From Aliirhizobium wenxiniae (lineage in GTDB: Bacteria; Pseudomonadota; Alphaproteobacteria; Rhizobiales; Rhizobiaceae), in NCBI RefSeq assembly GCF_014201355.1, contig NZ_JACHEG010000002.1:310001-374000 (forward strand): a stretch of DNA of 64,000 nt, in the 5' to 3' direction. The notes under the pieces were generated by a model. It was not told where the DNA came from and did not search any database. It saw only the letters and a list, made by a program, of their open reading frames with translations. A program made the translations under genes and the position numbers. Shown piece by piece: positions 19,421 to 27,866 of this stretch (the stretch's first letter is position 1; each line of letters begins with the position of its first letter).

Positions 19421-20122
19421 TTGATCAACCTCTTCGACACCATCCGCAACACGCTCGTGCCGATCCACAAGGAAGGCTACGTCTTCGTTGCGATCTTTTT
19501 TGTCGTGTCACTGATCCTTGGTTATTTCGCCGAACCGCTGTTCTGGATCGGCCTCGTGCTGACGCTCTGGTGTGCCTATTTTTTCCGCGATCCCGAGCGC
19601 GTCGTGCCGCAGGATGACGATCTTATCGTCAGCCCGGCCGATGGCCGTATCAGCCATGTCGCCATGGTCGTTCCGCCGGTGGAACTGGGCCTCGGCTCCG
19701 AACCGCTGTTGCGCATTTCCGTTTTCATGAACGTCTTCAACTGCCATGTGAACCGCTCGCCGGTCCGCGGTGAAGTCAAGGTAATCGAATATCGCGCAGG
19801 ACAGTTCGTCAACGCGGAACTGGACAAGGCAAGCTCGGACAACGAGCGCAACGGCCTCGTGATCGAAAGCCGTCACGGCAATGTCGGCGTCGTGCAGATC
19901 GCCGGTTTCGTGGCGCGCAGGATTGTCTGCTGGGTCAAGCCCGGCGAGCCGCTCAATGCCGGCGAACGTTTCGGCCTGATCCGCTTCGGATCGCGCCTCG
20001 ATGTGTTCGTGCCGAATGGCGGACAGGCGCGTGTGTCGATCGGACAGCTTGCCATTGCCGGCGAGACGGTGCTGGCTGAATTCGGCTCGACCAAAGGCCC
20101 GTCGCTCGGCCGTCGCAGCTGA
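19421..20122 (+). CDS. psd: Phosphatidylserine decarboxylase
   Basis: A 233-residue PSD of the short, membrane-associated type that converts phosphatidylserine to phosphatidylethanolamine. The proenzyme self-cleavage site is in [13 protein letters not shown] near residue 190, where the Gly-Ser bond yields the pyruvoyl group on the alpha chain. Other family segments are FFRDPER, SPADGRI and [13 protein letters not shown]. One hydrophobic hairpin lies at residues 20-50. The TTG start at 19421 has AGGGAGAAA upstream. The gene precedes pssA by 24 bases in the same direction, so the two consecutive steps of PE synthesis are co-expressed. Confidence 0.95.
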   Translation: MINLFDTIRNTLVPIHKEGYVFVAIFFVVSLILGYFAEPLFWIGLVLTLWCAYFFRDPERVVPQDDDLIVSPADGRISHVAMVVPPVELGLGSEPLLRISVFMNVFNCHVNRSPVRGEVKVIEYRAGQFVNAELDKASSDNERNGLVIESRHGNVGVVQIAGFVARRIVCWVKPGEPLNAGERFGLIRFGSRLDVFVPNGGQARVSIGQLAIAGETVLAEFGSTKGPSLGRRS

Positions 20123-20146
20123 TAGATCGCATCAAGGAGAAAACGG

Positions 20147-20962
20147 ATGATGGATATGCCCCCAGGAGAGCCGAACCGCTCGACCGACGAGGCCCGCGGT
20201 CCACGTCTCAGGGAAATCCCCATCCGCTTGATGGTGCCGAACCTCATCACGGTTCTGGCCATCTGCGCGGGCCTGACGGGTATCAGGCTCGCCTTCGAGG
20301 CACGCTACGAGCTGGCCGTCGCCATGGTTCTCCTGGCCGCCTTCCTCGACGGCATTGACGGGCGGATCGCACGTCTGCTGAAGGCAACGTCGAAATTCGG
20401 CGTGCAGATGGATTCGCTTGCCGACATCATCAATTTCGGCGTCGCTCCTGCTCTCGTTTCCTACGCATTCCTGCTCGACGGCGCCCGTTCGCTCGGCTGG
20501 ATAGCGGCGCTGCTCTATGCGATCGCCGCGGGCCTGCGGCTGGCACGTTTCAACGTGATGGAAGATCGCGGCATCAAGGCGCCCTGGCAGTCGGAATTCT
20601 TTGTCGGCGTGCCAGCGCCGATGGGAGCCTTGTTGATGCTACTGCCGGTCTATCTCGGTTTCCTTGGCGTCGAACGCACGCCGTTGTTCATCTACGGCAG
20701 CGTCGTCTACACGGTCGGCATCGGCTATCTCCTGGTCAGCCGCCTGCCGGTCTGGTCCGGCAAGTCGAGCAAGATCCGCCGGGACATGATGTTTCCGATC
20801 ATGCTTCTCGTCGTTCTCTATGTCGCGCTCCTGATGAGCTACACATGGGAAGTTCTGTCGGTCACCGTCGTCGCCTATCTCTGCGTGCTGCCATTCAGCG
20901 CAAGGGCATGGAAGCGACGCTATGGCACAATCACCATCGAAGACGAACGCACGCACGTCTGA
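20147..20962 (+). CDS. pssA: Phosphatidylserine synthase (CDP-diacylglycerol-serine O-phosphatidyltransferase)
   Basis: A 271-residue polytopic membrane protein of the CDP-alcohol phosphatidyltransferase family. The catalytic motif is visible as DGIDGRIAR, then FGVQMDSLAD, matching DGxxAR...GxxxDxxxD. About eight membrane helices fit the type II PSS found in rhizobia and Bacillus. It makes phosphatidylserine from CDP-DAG and serine, the substrate of the adjacent psd product. The ATG at 20147 has an AAGGAG ribosome site. The last 20 residues are charged and cytoplasmic. Confidence 0.95.
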   Translation: MMDMPPGEPNRSTDEARGPRLREIPIRLMVPNLITVLAICAGLTGIRLAFEARYELAVAMVLLAAFLDGIDGRIARLLKATSKFGVQMDSLADIINFGVAPALVSYAFLLDGARSLGWIAALLYAIAAGLRLARFNVMEDRGIKAPWQSEFFVGVPAPMGALLMLLPVYLGFLGVERTPLFIYGSVVYTVGIGYLLVSRLPVWSGKSSKIRRDMMFPIMLLVVLYVALLMSYTWEVLSVTVVAYLCVLPFSARAWKRRYGTITIEDERTHV

Positions 20963-20988
20963 CGCGTATCACGAAAACAAGGCACCCG

Positions 20989-21018
20989 CTGCAATGCACT
21001 GAAATTGCTGCATTGCAG
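20989..21018. promoter_or_regulatory. Tandem CTGC-N3-GCA elements
   Basis: CTGCAATGCAC (20989-20999) and CTGCATTGCAG (21008-21018) lie 19 bases apart after pssA and upstream of the short gene at 21163. They share the core of the palindrome upstream of psd and could be PhaR/AniA-type sites. Confidence 0.4.
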
Positions 21019-21162
21019 CTCCCGCCTGCGGCAAGTTGCCACGCGTAGACTCACCTCATCGAAAAGCGGCGGATAAGCCTTTATTCCGCCCCTATTGCCG
21101 GTGATTTCCCGGCGCCCCGCAGCACAGAAGAATCATGCGGGTGAAGTGATGAGGATAAAGAC

Positions 21163-21300
21163 GTGAGCAATACCCCAAAGACCGAAAAGCCGGAACCGAA
21201 GCCCGACTTCACTGCACATTTCCGCCCGCTCGGCATCAAGGCCGTTGCAGCAGCAGCCATGATGCTGAAGCGGAAGCCGAAGCTGACACCCGTCCGGTAA
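21163..21300 (+). CDS. Small basic protein (45 aa)
   Basis: A 45-residue frame begins with GTG 21163, which has GATGAGGAT about eight bases upstream. The product is lysine- and proline-rich at both ends (MSNTPKTEKPEPKPDF and KRKPKLTPVR) with an alanine-rich centre. It is soluble and probably real, given its position, ribosome site and non-random composition. Function unknown. The gene ends five bases from the stop of the convergent LysE-type gene. Confidence 0.55.
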   Translation: MSNTPKTEKPEPKPDFTAHFRPLGIKAVAAAAMMLKRKPKLTPVR

Positions 21301-21305
21301 GCTGC

Positions 21306-21929
21306 TCAGAATTCGCTGAGCGCACTCCACAGGAGACCGAGCGCCAGTGCGCTCATGACGAGGCCGATCAGGCCGTCCAGAACCCGCCAGGCGGCGGGTC
21401 GGGCGAAGATCGGCGCCAGAAGACGGGCGCCGTAACCGAGCCCGAAGAACCAGACGAACGAGGCGGTGGCAGCACCGGCCCCGTAAGCGAGCCGTTCATG
21501 TCCTTCGAAGCCTGCAGACAGGCTTCCGACGAGCAGGACGGTGTCGAGATAGACATGCGGATTGAGGAAGGTGAAGGCAAGGCAGGTCAGTACCGCCGCC
21601 TTCAGCGACAGGCTTTCCGTTTTTCCCGCCACCATGGCCGCGGGCCGCAAGGCGCGCTTGAAGGCCAGCGCCGCATAACTTCCCAGAAATATCGCGCCGC
21701 CGATCGTAACCAGCAGGATCAGCGTTTTCGATTGCGACACGATCGTGCCCATGCCGCCGACGCCGGCTGCAATCAGCGTCGCATCCGACAGGGCGCAGAT
21801 CAGGCAGAGCAGGAAAACATGCCGGCGCAACAGGCCCTGGCGCAGGATGAAAGCGTTCTGGGCGCCGATCGCAATGATCAGCGAGCCCCCGAGGGCAAAG
21901 CCGGACAGGCCGGCTGACATAAGATTCAT
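21306..21929 (-). CDS. LysE/ArgO family amino-acid exporter
   Basis: A 207-residue inner-membrane protein with five or six hydrophobic helices. The family hallmark IAIGAQNAFILRQGLLRRH spans about residues 19-37, and FTFLNPHVYLDTVLL is the second conserved block. Members export lysine, arginine or related basic amino acids. The absence of an adjacent LysG/ArgP-type regulator means the substrate cannot be narrowed. It is transcribed alone; the SRAP gene lies upstream in the same direction after 44 bases. Confidence 0.93.
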   Translation of the reverse strand: MNLMSAGLSGFALGGSLIIAIGAQNAFILRQGLLRRHVFLLCLICALSDATLIAAGVGGMGTIVSQSKTLILLVTIGGAIFLGSYAALAFKRALRPAAMVAGKTESLSLKAAVLTCLAFTFLNPHVYLDTVLLVGSLSAGFEGHERLAYGAGAATASFVWFFGLGYGARLLAPIFARPAAWRVLDGLIGLVMSALALGLLWSALSEF

Positions 21930-21973
21930 TGAAAAATTCCGATGATGGGAAGAACTGGAAGGACGGGATCCGC

Positions 21974-22738
21974 CTAGAAAAGCGACATCTGGGAAGTGTC
22001 CTTGCCGGGTTTCGGAGGCTTGTCCTCAAGCTCTGCGACGGCAACCGGCTTTTGCACATCCGGTCCCATGTTGGAAACCTTGTTGACCAGATCCGAGACA
22101 GGGATCGCCTCGAAGAATTCGTCTTCGACCGGCTTCAGGAGATCGGCGACCTGCCGCGGCTCCTGTGTCTTGCATTCCAGCCAGCGCTCGAAATCTTCGG
22201 GCCGGATGACGACCGGCATCCTGTCATGAATGCCACGGAACGCCCGATTGGCTTTGGTCGTCATGATCGCCGCTGTATCGACTTCCGATCCGTCGGCCGA
22301 TGCATAGGTTTCCATAAGGCCCGCGAAAGCGATGACGCCGCCATTCTTCGGCCTGATCCAGTAGGCCTGCGAACTCATCCCGCTTTCCTTCGGCGGACGC
22401 TTCCACTCGTAGAAACCGGAGGCCGGAACGAGGATGCGGCGATGGCGCATGGCGGCGCGGAAGGAAGCCTTGTCGATCGCCGTTTCCGAGCGGGCGTTGA
22501 TCAGCAACGGAAAATCCCGCATGTCCTTGACCCAGCCGGGGATCAGCCCCCAGCGCGCAAGCGTTGCCCGCCGGTCCGGCAGGTTGCTGCCCGGCTGGCG
22601 ATCGGCCTGGCCAACCACGAGAATGGGCTGCGTCGGCGCGATGTTGAACCGCGGCGGAAAATCGTCCTCGAAATCGGCGACACCAAGAGCGCCGAGAACC
22701 TCGTCCGGCTTGTGGGTCAGGGCATAACGTCCACACAT
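21974..22738 (-). CDS. SOS response-associated peptidase (SRAP/HMCES/YedK family)
   Basis: A 254-residue SRAP protein. After removal of Met the catalytic Cys2 (MCGRYAL) can cross-link to abasic sites in single-stranded DNA. Other active-site residues are in PRFNIAPTQ (Asn), SGFYEWKR (Glu) and GIHDRMPV (His). The family protects abasic sites as DNA-protein cross-links. The start must be ATG 22738 because Cys2 is essential; the much longer upstream frame is spurious. A tail rich in Lys and Pro follows the conserved domain. Confidence 0.93.
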   Translation of the reverse strand: MCGRYALTHKPDEVLGALGVADFEDDFPPRFNIAPTQPILVVGQADRQPGSNLPDRRATLARWGLIPGWVKDMRDFPLLINARSETAIDKASFRAAMRHRRILVPASGFYEWKRPPKESGMSSQAYWIRPKNGGVIAFAGLMETYASADGSEVDTAAIMTTKANRAFRGIHDRMPVVIRPEDFERWLECKTQEPRQVADLLKPVEDEFFEAIPVSDLVNKVSNMGPDVQKPVAVAELEDKPPKPGKDTSQMSLF

Positions 22739-22791
22739 GGGATCTAGATGGCACCGGGTTTGAGAGCGGTCAAGAAATTCAGGCGAACAAA

Positions 22792-23118
22792 TCAGGCGCT
22801 GCGCGGGCCGAACAGGATGATCGCCCCACCGACGAGGCAGACGACGGCGCCCGTTATATCCCAGCGATCGGGCGAACGCCCCTCGACACCCCAGAGCCAT
22901 AAAACCGAGGCGACGATGTAAATGGCGCCGTAAGCCGCATAGGCACGCCCCGCCGCCTCTGCCGGCACGAGCGCCAGCGCCCAGGCGAAGGCTGCCAGCG
23001 ACACCATTCCCGGCGCCAGCCAGAGCGCCGACCTGTCGAGTTTCAGCCAGGCCCAGAAGGCAAAACAACCGGCGATTTCGGCAAGCGCTGCGAAGGCGTA
23101 AAGGAGATAGGTTTTCAT
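22792..23118 (-). CDS. YnfA/UPF0060 family membrane protein
   Basis: A 108-residue protein with four hydrophobic helices matching the small YnfA family, distantly related to small multidrug resistance transporters. Recognisable segments are [38 protein letters not shown] and the WD-containing fourth helix region (PDRWDITGA). Export activity is reported for some homologues but is not established for this one. The toxin gene ends five bases upstream on the same strand, so read-through between them is possible. Confidence 0.9.
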   Translation of the reverse strand: MKTYLLYAFAALAEIAGCFAFWAWLKLDRSALWLAPGMVSLAAFAWALALVPAEAAGRAYAAYGAIYIVASVLWLWGVEGRSPDRWDITGAVVCLVGGAIILFGPRSA

Positions 23119-23122
23119 GATT

Positions 23123-23437
23123 TTATTCGAAATCCTGACGCTTCACGTCCTGAGCCATGTGCAGCACACGTAGGATCACGATTCGATCTACGTAGGAACG
23201 ATAATAGATACAGCGTTGCCGATAGGGTAAAGCCCGCAATCCCGGAGAAATATGGTCGCGAGGTGAGCCGGTGTAATCGGCCTCTGCAATCCAGATAATC
23301 TTTGCCGTCAGGTCCGTCAGGAATTCCTGTGCATAATAGGGGCTGGAAGCAGCAATGAAACGCCTGATGCCGCGCAGGTATCCACGAGCCAGCGGAGAAA
23401 CGACAAGCAGCTTTACCCGCCTACCGCTCTTCGTCAT
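23123..23437 (-). CDS. parE: RelE/ParE superfamily toxin
   Basis: A 104-residue toxin of the type II RelE/ParE fold. The two N-terminal helices ([34 protein letters not shown]) and the beta-sheet core ([32 protein letters not shown]) follow the ParE layout. ParE proteins inhibit gyrase, whereas RelE cleaves mRNA; the ParD-type partner makes ParE more likely. Its start overlaps the 3' end of the antitoxin gene by 17 bases, the usual coupling that makes antitoxin first. Confidence 0.88.
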   Translation of the reverse strand: MTKSGRRVKLLVVSPLARGYLRGIRRFIAASSPYYAQEFLTDLTAKIIWIAEADYTGSPRDHISPGLRALPYRQRCIYYRSYVDRIVILRVLHMAQDVKRQDFE

Positions 23438-23681
23438 CGTTCATTACATCCGCAAGCAAAGCTTGATGAGTTTCATATTCGATACCAAGGCCGCCTTCGA
23501 TCTCGGCATCGGCGGAATGGATTGCCTGACGAAGCGACTGCATACGCATCTCGTAGTCGGCAAGCATACGAATACCCGCTCGAACGGCCTCTGTTTCCGT
23601 ACTAAAACGGCCATGTTTCACAAGATCTGCCAAGATGCCGTCATAGGCATCACCAAGGGAAAAGGTCTTTGCGCGCGCCAT
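23421..23681 (-). CDS. parD: ParD-type antitoxin (ribbon-helix-helix)
   Basis: An 86-residue antitoxin. The N-terminal ribbon (AKTFSLGDAYDGILADLV) and helices (FSTETEAVRAGIRMLADYE) form a ribbon-helix-helix DNA-binding domain; the acidic C-terminus should wrap around the toxin. AAGGAGC precedes ATG 23681. Regulation is probably by self-repression through the direct repeats at 23712-23732, just upstream. The frame is open well upstream but only this start gives the family N-terminus. Confidence 0.88.
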   Translation of the reverse strand: MARAKTFSLGDAYDGILADLVKHGRFSTETEAVRAGIRMLADYEMRMQSLRQAIHSADAEIEGGLGIEYETHQALLADVMNDDEER

Positions 23682-23711
23682 GGGATGCTCCTTGAAACCG
23701 GCAATATGGCA

Positions 23712-23732
23712 TTTTACAATACTTTTACAATA
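23712..23732 (-). promoter_or_regulatory. Candidate ParD operator (direct repeats)
   Basis: TTTTACAATA occurs twice, at 23712-23721 and 23723-23732, with an 11-base period. This is one helical turn, as expected for side-by-side binding of ribbon-helix-helix dimers. It lies about 30 bases before the parD start, where repression would control the module. Confidence 0.6.
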
Positions 23733-23784
23733 TCGCTTTGTGCTTCTATGATCTTGCGATCGCCTCACCAAAACGTTTCCAGTA

Positions 23785-24216
23785 ATGGACAACCTCACCA
23801 TGCACCTCTCTCCCCAAGCCGCCTCTTCCGCAATCCTTGAACGTGACGGGCGCTTCCTGCTGATCCGGCGGAAGAACCCACCCATGGCCGATCTTTTCGC
23901 CTTTCCCGGCGGGCGGGCGGAGCCGGGCGAGGCACCGGCGGATACGGCGGTGCGGGAATTTTTTGAAGAAACCGGCATTCGGGCGCGCAATCCGGTTCTC
24001 TTCACCACCTACGATCTAAAGAGCGAGAAGGATGGCGGAAGCCATTTCTTTCTTTCGGTCTTCAGGATCGAGGCCGATCATGATGTCGAGGCGGTCGCCG
24101 CCGACGATGCCGCCGATCCCGGCTGGTACACGGCGGAAGAGATCCGCCGCCTGCCCTGCCCGCCCAGCGTTCGCGATTGCGCCGAAAGGCTGGCGGCGCT
24201 CGCGGCCGACCGGTAA
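23785..24216 (+). CDS. NUDIX hydrolase
   Basis: A 143-residue NUDIX protein. The NUDIX box runs from GGRAEPGEAP to REFFEETGI (GX5EX7REUXEEXGU), with the metal-binding glutamates in REFFEE. Such enzymes hydrolyse nucleoside diphosphates linked to another moiety, including damaged nucleotides or ADP-ribose; this one cannot be assigned a substrate. Ribosome-site bases are poor at ATG 23785. It is divergent from the ParDE module and precedes the TIGR02301 gene by 79 bases. Confidence 0.92.
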   Translation: MDNLTMHLSPQAASSAILERDGRFLLIRRKNPPMADLFAFPGGRAEPGEAPADTAVREFFEETGIRARNPVLFTTYDLKSEKDGGSHFFLSVFRIEADHDVEAVAADDAADPGWYTAEEIRRLPCPPSVRDCAERLAALAADR

Positions 24217-24295
24217 GATCGACGCGCCGGATCATGCCGAATCATGGACAAGCGAATCGGTGCTCCGACCCGGACACGAACCCAAGGAATTCCGT

Positions 24296-24733
24296 TTGAA
24301 ATCCGCAGCCTGCTTCGCCCTGCCGCTTTTTCTTATCATCGCCTCGCCGCTTGCCGCGCAGGCGACGAAGAAGCCTGCGGCCGAGACCAAGGCTCCGGTT
24401 CAGCAGCAGGCACCGGCCGAGACCTCCCTGCCGGCGCCTTATGATGCCCAGCTTTTGCGGCTTTCCGAAGTTTTGGGCTCGATCAGCTACCTGCGCGAAT
24501 TGTGCGGCGCGCCGCAGGAAGACTGGCGCCGGACGATGCGGCAGCTGCTCGATTCCGATGCGGCAAACGAGCCTGCGCGGCGGGAGCGGTTGACGGCCGC
24601 CTATAATCGTGGATACCGCTCCTTTGCTGCCGTGCACACATCATGCACGCTTGCGGCGCGCACGGCGGAAGAGCGATACCGTAACGAAGGCGCAACACTT
24701 GCGACGGAAATAACCTCGCGCTTCGGAAATTAG
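24296..24733 (+). CDS. TIGR02301 family exported protein
   Basis: A 145-residue protein beginning at TTG 24296 with AAGGAA six bases upstream. A signal peptide (KSAACFALPLFLIIASPLAAQA) is followed by a proline/alanine linker and a helical domain. The conserved phrase is LSEVLGSISYLRELCGAPQEDWR with a second cysteine in VHTSCTLAARTAEERYRNEG; a disulphide is likely. The family is restricted to Alphaproteobacteria and has no assigned function. Confidence 0.83.
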   Translation: MKSAACFALPLFLIIASPLAAQATKKPAAETKAPVQQQAPAETSLPAPYDAQLLRLSEVLGSISYLRELCGAPQEDWRRTMRQLLDSDAANEPARRERLTAAYNRGYRSFAAVHTSCTLAARTAEERYRNEGATLATEITSRFGN

Positions 24734-24849
24734 CGGATTATTTACCTCTTTCGTCAGGAAGGCGTGTCGTTTCGATAAAAGGCTGATAAAGTTCTTAACG
24801 GCGCAGTAATCAAATCGGCCTCATTGGCCGGCACCGAGGAAAGTTCAGT

Positions 24850-25107
24850 ATGCAGTCAGGCCGCAACGAAATCGATGACATGATCGTCCACGAAAAGATG
24901 CAGGTCGCGCTCGAGTATCAGAACGACGCCTGGGCAGACGGACGCGCAGACGGTATCGAGCCGGAAATCATCGCAGACGCAGCAATCGCCTTCGCCATGC
25001 GCGAAACGATCCGCCAGCGTGGCGAAGAAGGTGCGGAGGCCCTGCTCGAATCACTTCGCCAGCGTATGCTGGCCGGCGAGTTTTCTCCCGAACGCAACAT
25101 CCAGTAA
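24850..25107 (+). CDS. Conserved small hypothetical protein
   Basis: An 85-residue acidic, helical protein with GAGGAAAG upstream of ATG 24850. The sequence (DDMIVHEKMQVALEYQNDAW, then IADAAIAFAMRETIRQRGEEG) has no membrane segment or signal peptide. I believe close relatives occur in other rhizobia, but no function is known. It precedes the next gene by 14 bases and may be co-transcribed with it. Confidence 0.78.
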   Translation: MQSGRNEIDDMIVHEKMQVALEYQNDAWADGRADGIEPEIIADAAIAFAMRETIRQRGEEGAEALLESLRQRMLAGEFSPERNIQ

Positions 25108-25121
25108 TATCCGAGCTTCCC

Positions 25122-25880
25122 ATGCGGAACGCGACTTTCAAACCCGTTATGATCCGGCTGCTGGCAACGGCGGCTATATGCTGCGTTGCTGCAAACGCAT
25201 TTGCGGTTTCGGACGCAAGCATGGCGCCTGCCGCCGAGGATATCAGGCCCCAGGAAACGCCCCTGATGCAGGCGTTTGAAGGCGCTGCAGAAACGCGGCC
25301 GGGACTTGCGGAGAACCAGGCGCCGGCAGCCGATGATAAAAGCGTGCCCAAGAGCGATGGGACCGATGCCAACCCGACGCAAGCTGGGTCGACCAATGCT
25401 GCCGCCGATCAGCCCTCGGCACAGATCATCCGCGACCTCTCCACCCTGCCCGCGCCGGTCAAGGCCATGCGCGAGAGGCTGGTGGAGGCGGCTGCTTCCG
25501 GCGACATAGAACGGCTGCGGCCATTGATCGAAGGCACGCCGAAACCGCCGCAGATCATGAATAACGAGAGCGACGATCCGATCGATACGCTGAAGAACTT
25601 TTCCGGCGACCCGGAAGGTCAGGAAATTCTCGCAATCATGCTCGATATTATGGCAACAGGTGCCGCAAGGGTCGATGCAGGGACGCCGGACGAGGCCTAT
25701 GTCTGGCCCTATTTCATCGGCAAACCGCTTTCCGAACTCACGGCGCCGGAACGGGTCGAGCTGCTGCGTATCGTCACCGCGGGTGATCTGATGGGTATGG
25801 AAGAGACCGGCAATTACAATTTCTACCGCCTGGGCATTTCGCCGGACGGACAGTGGAAATTCATGGCCGGCGGCGACTGA
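25122..25880 (+). CDS. Hypothetical exported protein
   Basis: A 252-residue protein with a signal peptide (MIRLLATAAICCVAANAFA, cleavage near AFA-V). A disordered Ala/Pro/Asp-rich linker of about 80 residues follows, then a folded C-terminal domain from about residue 110 (APVKAMRERLVEAAASGDIERLRPLIEG) ending in YNFYRLGISPDGQWKFMAGG. The AASGDIERLRPLIE phrase resembles a single ankyrin-like or helical hairpin. It is probably periplasmic; I recognise it only as a conserved rhizobial hypothetical protein. Confidence 0.75.
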   Translation: MRNATFKPVMIRLLATAAICCVAANAFAVSDASMAPAAEDIRPQETPLMQAFEGAAETRPGLAENQAPAADDKSVPKSDGTDANPTQAGSTNAAADQPSAQIIRDLSTLPAPVKAMRERLVEAAASGDIERLRPLIEGTPKPPQIMNNESDDPIDTLKNFSGDPEGQEILAIMLDIMATGAARVDAGTPDEAYVWPYFIGKPLSELTAPERVELLRIVTAGDLMGMEETGNYNFYRLGISPDGQWKFMAGGD

Positions 25881-26029
25881 TATCGCCGGCATGGCGATCG
25901 GGTTGATCGTCAAACCGGCATATTTGGGGTTTTCGAACACGATCTTTTTCGAATATGGAGGATGCGGCTCAAGTTTGGCTGCTTCCTTTCCGGCGCTCTG
26001 TCGCCAAACCACATTCCAGAGATGCCGTA

Positions 26030-27745
26030 ATGCTTTCCCGTTTCTTCGCCTATTACCGCCCCTACAAGGGATTGTTCATTCTCGATTTCAGCTGCGCGGT
26101 CCTGTCCGGCCTTCTGGAACTCGGCTTTCCCATGGCGGTCAAGCTGTTCGTCGATCGGTTGCTGGTGACGCAGGAATGGTTCCTGATCGTGCTCGCGTCC
26201 ATCGCACTTCTCATCTGCTATGCGCTGAATACCGGCCTGATGGTGGTGGTCACCTATTGGGGCCACATGCTCGGCATCAATATCGAGACCGACATGCGCC
26301 GGGAAGCATTCAACCACATGCAGAAGCTTTCCTTCCGTTATTACGACAACCACAAGACCGGGCATCTGGTCGGGCGGCTGACCAAGGATCTGGAGGAGAT
26401 CGGCGAGGTTGCGCATCACGGGCCGGAAGACCTGTTCATCGCCATCATGACCTTTATCGGTGCCTTGGCGCTGATGATCTCGGTCAACTGGAAGCTCGCC
26501 TTGATCACCGCACTGGTGGTGCCGCTGACAGCCTGGGTAACCAGCCGCTACGGCGCGCGGATGAGCGCCAATTTCCGTCGGCTTTTCGACCGGGTGGGCG
26601 ATTTCAACACCCGGATCGAGGAAAATGTCGGCGGCATGCGGGTCGTGCAGGCCTTTGCCAACGAACCGCATGAACGGGCGCTTTTCGAGCGCGACAACCA
26701 GAATTATCGCCGTGTGAAGCTCGAAGCCTACAAGATCATGGCTGCCAGCACCTCGCTCAGCTACATGAGCATGCGCCTGACGCAGATGATCGTGATGATC
26801 GCCGGCGCGTGGTTCGTGCTGCAGGGTGAATTGACCGCCGGCGGCTTCATCGGCTTCCTGCTGCTCGTCACCGTGTTCTTCCGTCCGGTCGAGAAGATCA
26901 ATTCGGTGATCGAAACCTATCCCAAGGGCATTGCCGGTTTCCGCCGCTTCACCGAGCTTGTCGATACCGAGCCGGATATTGCCGATGCGCCGGATGCGGT
27001 AGCCGTCGGTGCGCTCAAGGGCGCGATCGACTATAATGGGATTTCCTTCGGCTACAGCGCCGACAAGCCGATCCTCAAAAATGTCAGCCTGTCCATCCAG
27101 CCCGGCGAGACGATCGCCTTTGTCGGCCCCTCGGGTGCGGGAAAGACGACGATGTGCTCGCTTCTGCCGCGTTTCTACGACGTCACGAGCGGCTCGATCA
27201 CGATCGACGGCGTGGATATCCGCAAGATGACCAAGGCGTCGCTGCGCCAGCAGATCGGCATCGTGCAGCAGGACGTGTTCCTGTTCGGCGGCACGATGCG
27301 GGAAAACATCGCCTACGGCCGCCTCGGTGCCAGCGATGCGGAAATCATGGATGCAGCGCGCCGGGCCCGTCTCGAAGACATGATCGCCGACCTGCCGGAC
27401 GGGCTGGACACGGTTGTCGGCGAACGTGGCGTCAAGCTTTCCGGTGGCCAGAAGCAGCGTGTGGCGATCGCCCGCATGTTCCTGAAAAACCCGCCAATCC
27501 TGATCCTCGACGAGGCAACCTCGGCACTCGACACGGAGACCGAACGGGCGATCCAGCGTTCGCTGTCGGAACTTGCCGTCGGGCGCACGACGCTGATCAT
27601 CGCGCACAGGCTTGCCACCATCCAGGGCGCCGACCGGATCGTCGTGATCGATGAAAGCGGCATTCTGGAACAGGGTACGCATCAGGAACTGATTGCGCGT
27701 CGCGGCGCCTATAACCGCCTGCACTCGGCCCAGCACGGCGGCTGA
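26030..27745 (+). CDS. ABC transporter, fused permease/ATPase (MsbA-like exporter)
   Basis: A 571-residue half transporter expected to homodimerise. Six membrane helices occupy roughly the first 320 residues, and the ATPase domain has Walker A GPSGAGKTT, signature LSGGQKQR and Walker [13 protein letters not shown]. It belongs to the lipid/drug/siderophore exporter class. Its position before an AraC regulator, a TonB-dependent receptor and a siderophore-interacting protein suggests a role in metal-chelate handling, but nothing in the sequence proves the substrate. ATG 26030 gives a normal N-terminus (MLSRFFAYYRPY); an earlier in-frame ATG at 25955 is unlikely. Confidence 0.9.
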   Translation: MLSRFFAYYRPYKGLFILDFSCAVLSGLLELGFPMAVKLFVDRLLVTQEWFLIVLASIALLICYALNTGLMVVVTYWGHMLGINIETDMRREAFNHMQKLSFRYYDNHKTGHLVGRLTKDLEEIGEVAHHGPEDLFIAIMTFIGALALMISVNWKLALITALVVPLTAWVTSRYGARMSANFRRLFDRVGDFNTRIEENVGGMRVVQAFANEPHERALFERDNQNYRRVKLEAYKIMAASTSLSYMSMRLTQMIVMIAGAWFVLQGELTAGGFIGFLLLVTVFFRPVEKINSVIETYPKGIAGFRRFTELVDTEPDIADAPDAVAVGALKGAIDYNGISFGYSADKPILKNVSLSIQPGETIAFVGPSGAGKTTMCSLLPRFYDVTSGSITIDGVDIRKMTKASLRQQIGIVQQDVFLFGGTMRENIAYGRLGASDAEIMDAARRARLEDMIADLPDGLDTVVGERGVKLSGGQKQRVAIARMFLKNPPILILDEATSALDTETERAIQRSLSELAVGRTTLIIAHRLATIQGADRIVVIDESGILEQGTHQELIARRGAYNRLHSAQHGG

Positions 27746-27866
27746 CGAAAAAGCCGTCACGTTCGGCGTCAGATTCGCCACGGTTGAAGATGCGTAAAAA
27801 ACTTGATAAAATAGGGATAGTTTTCTCGTGGTCATTTGCACGAGGGTGGAGCCGCGGGGTCGGAGC

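Noticed and set aside
22739..23068. N-terminal extension of the SRAP peptidase
   Set aside because: The family needs cysteine as residue 2, which fixes the start at 22738; the extension overlaps the YnfA-like gene.
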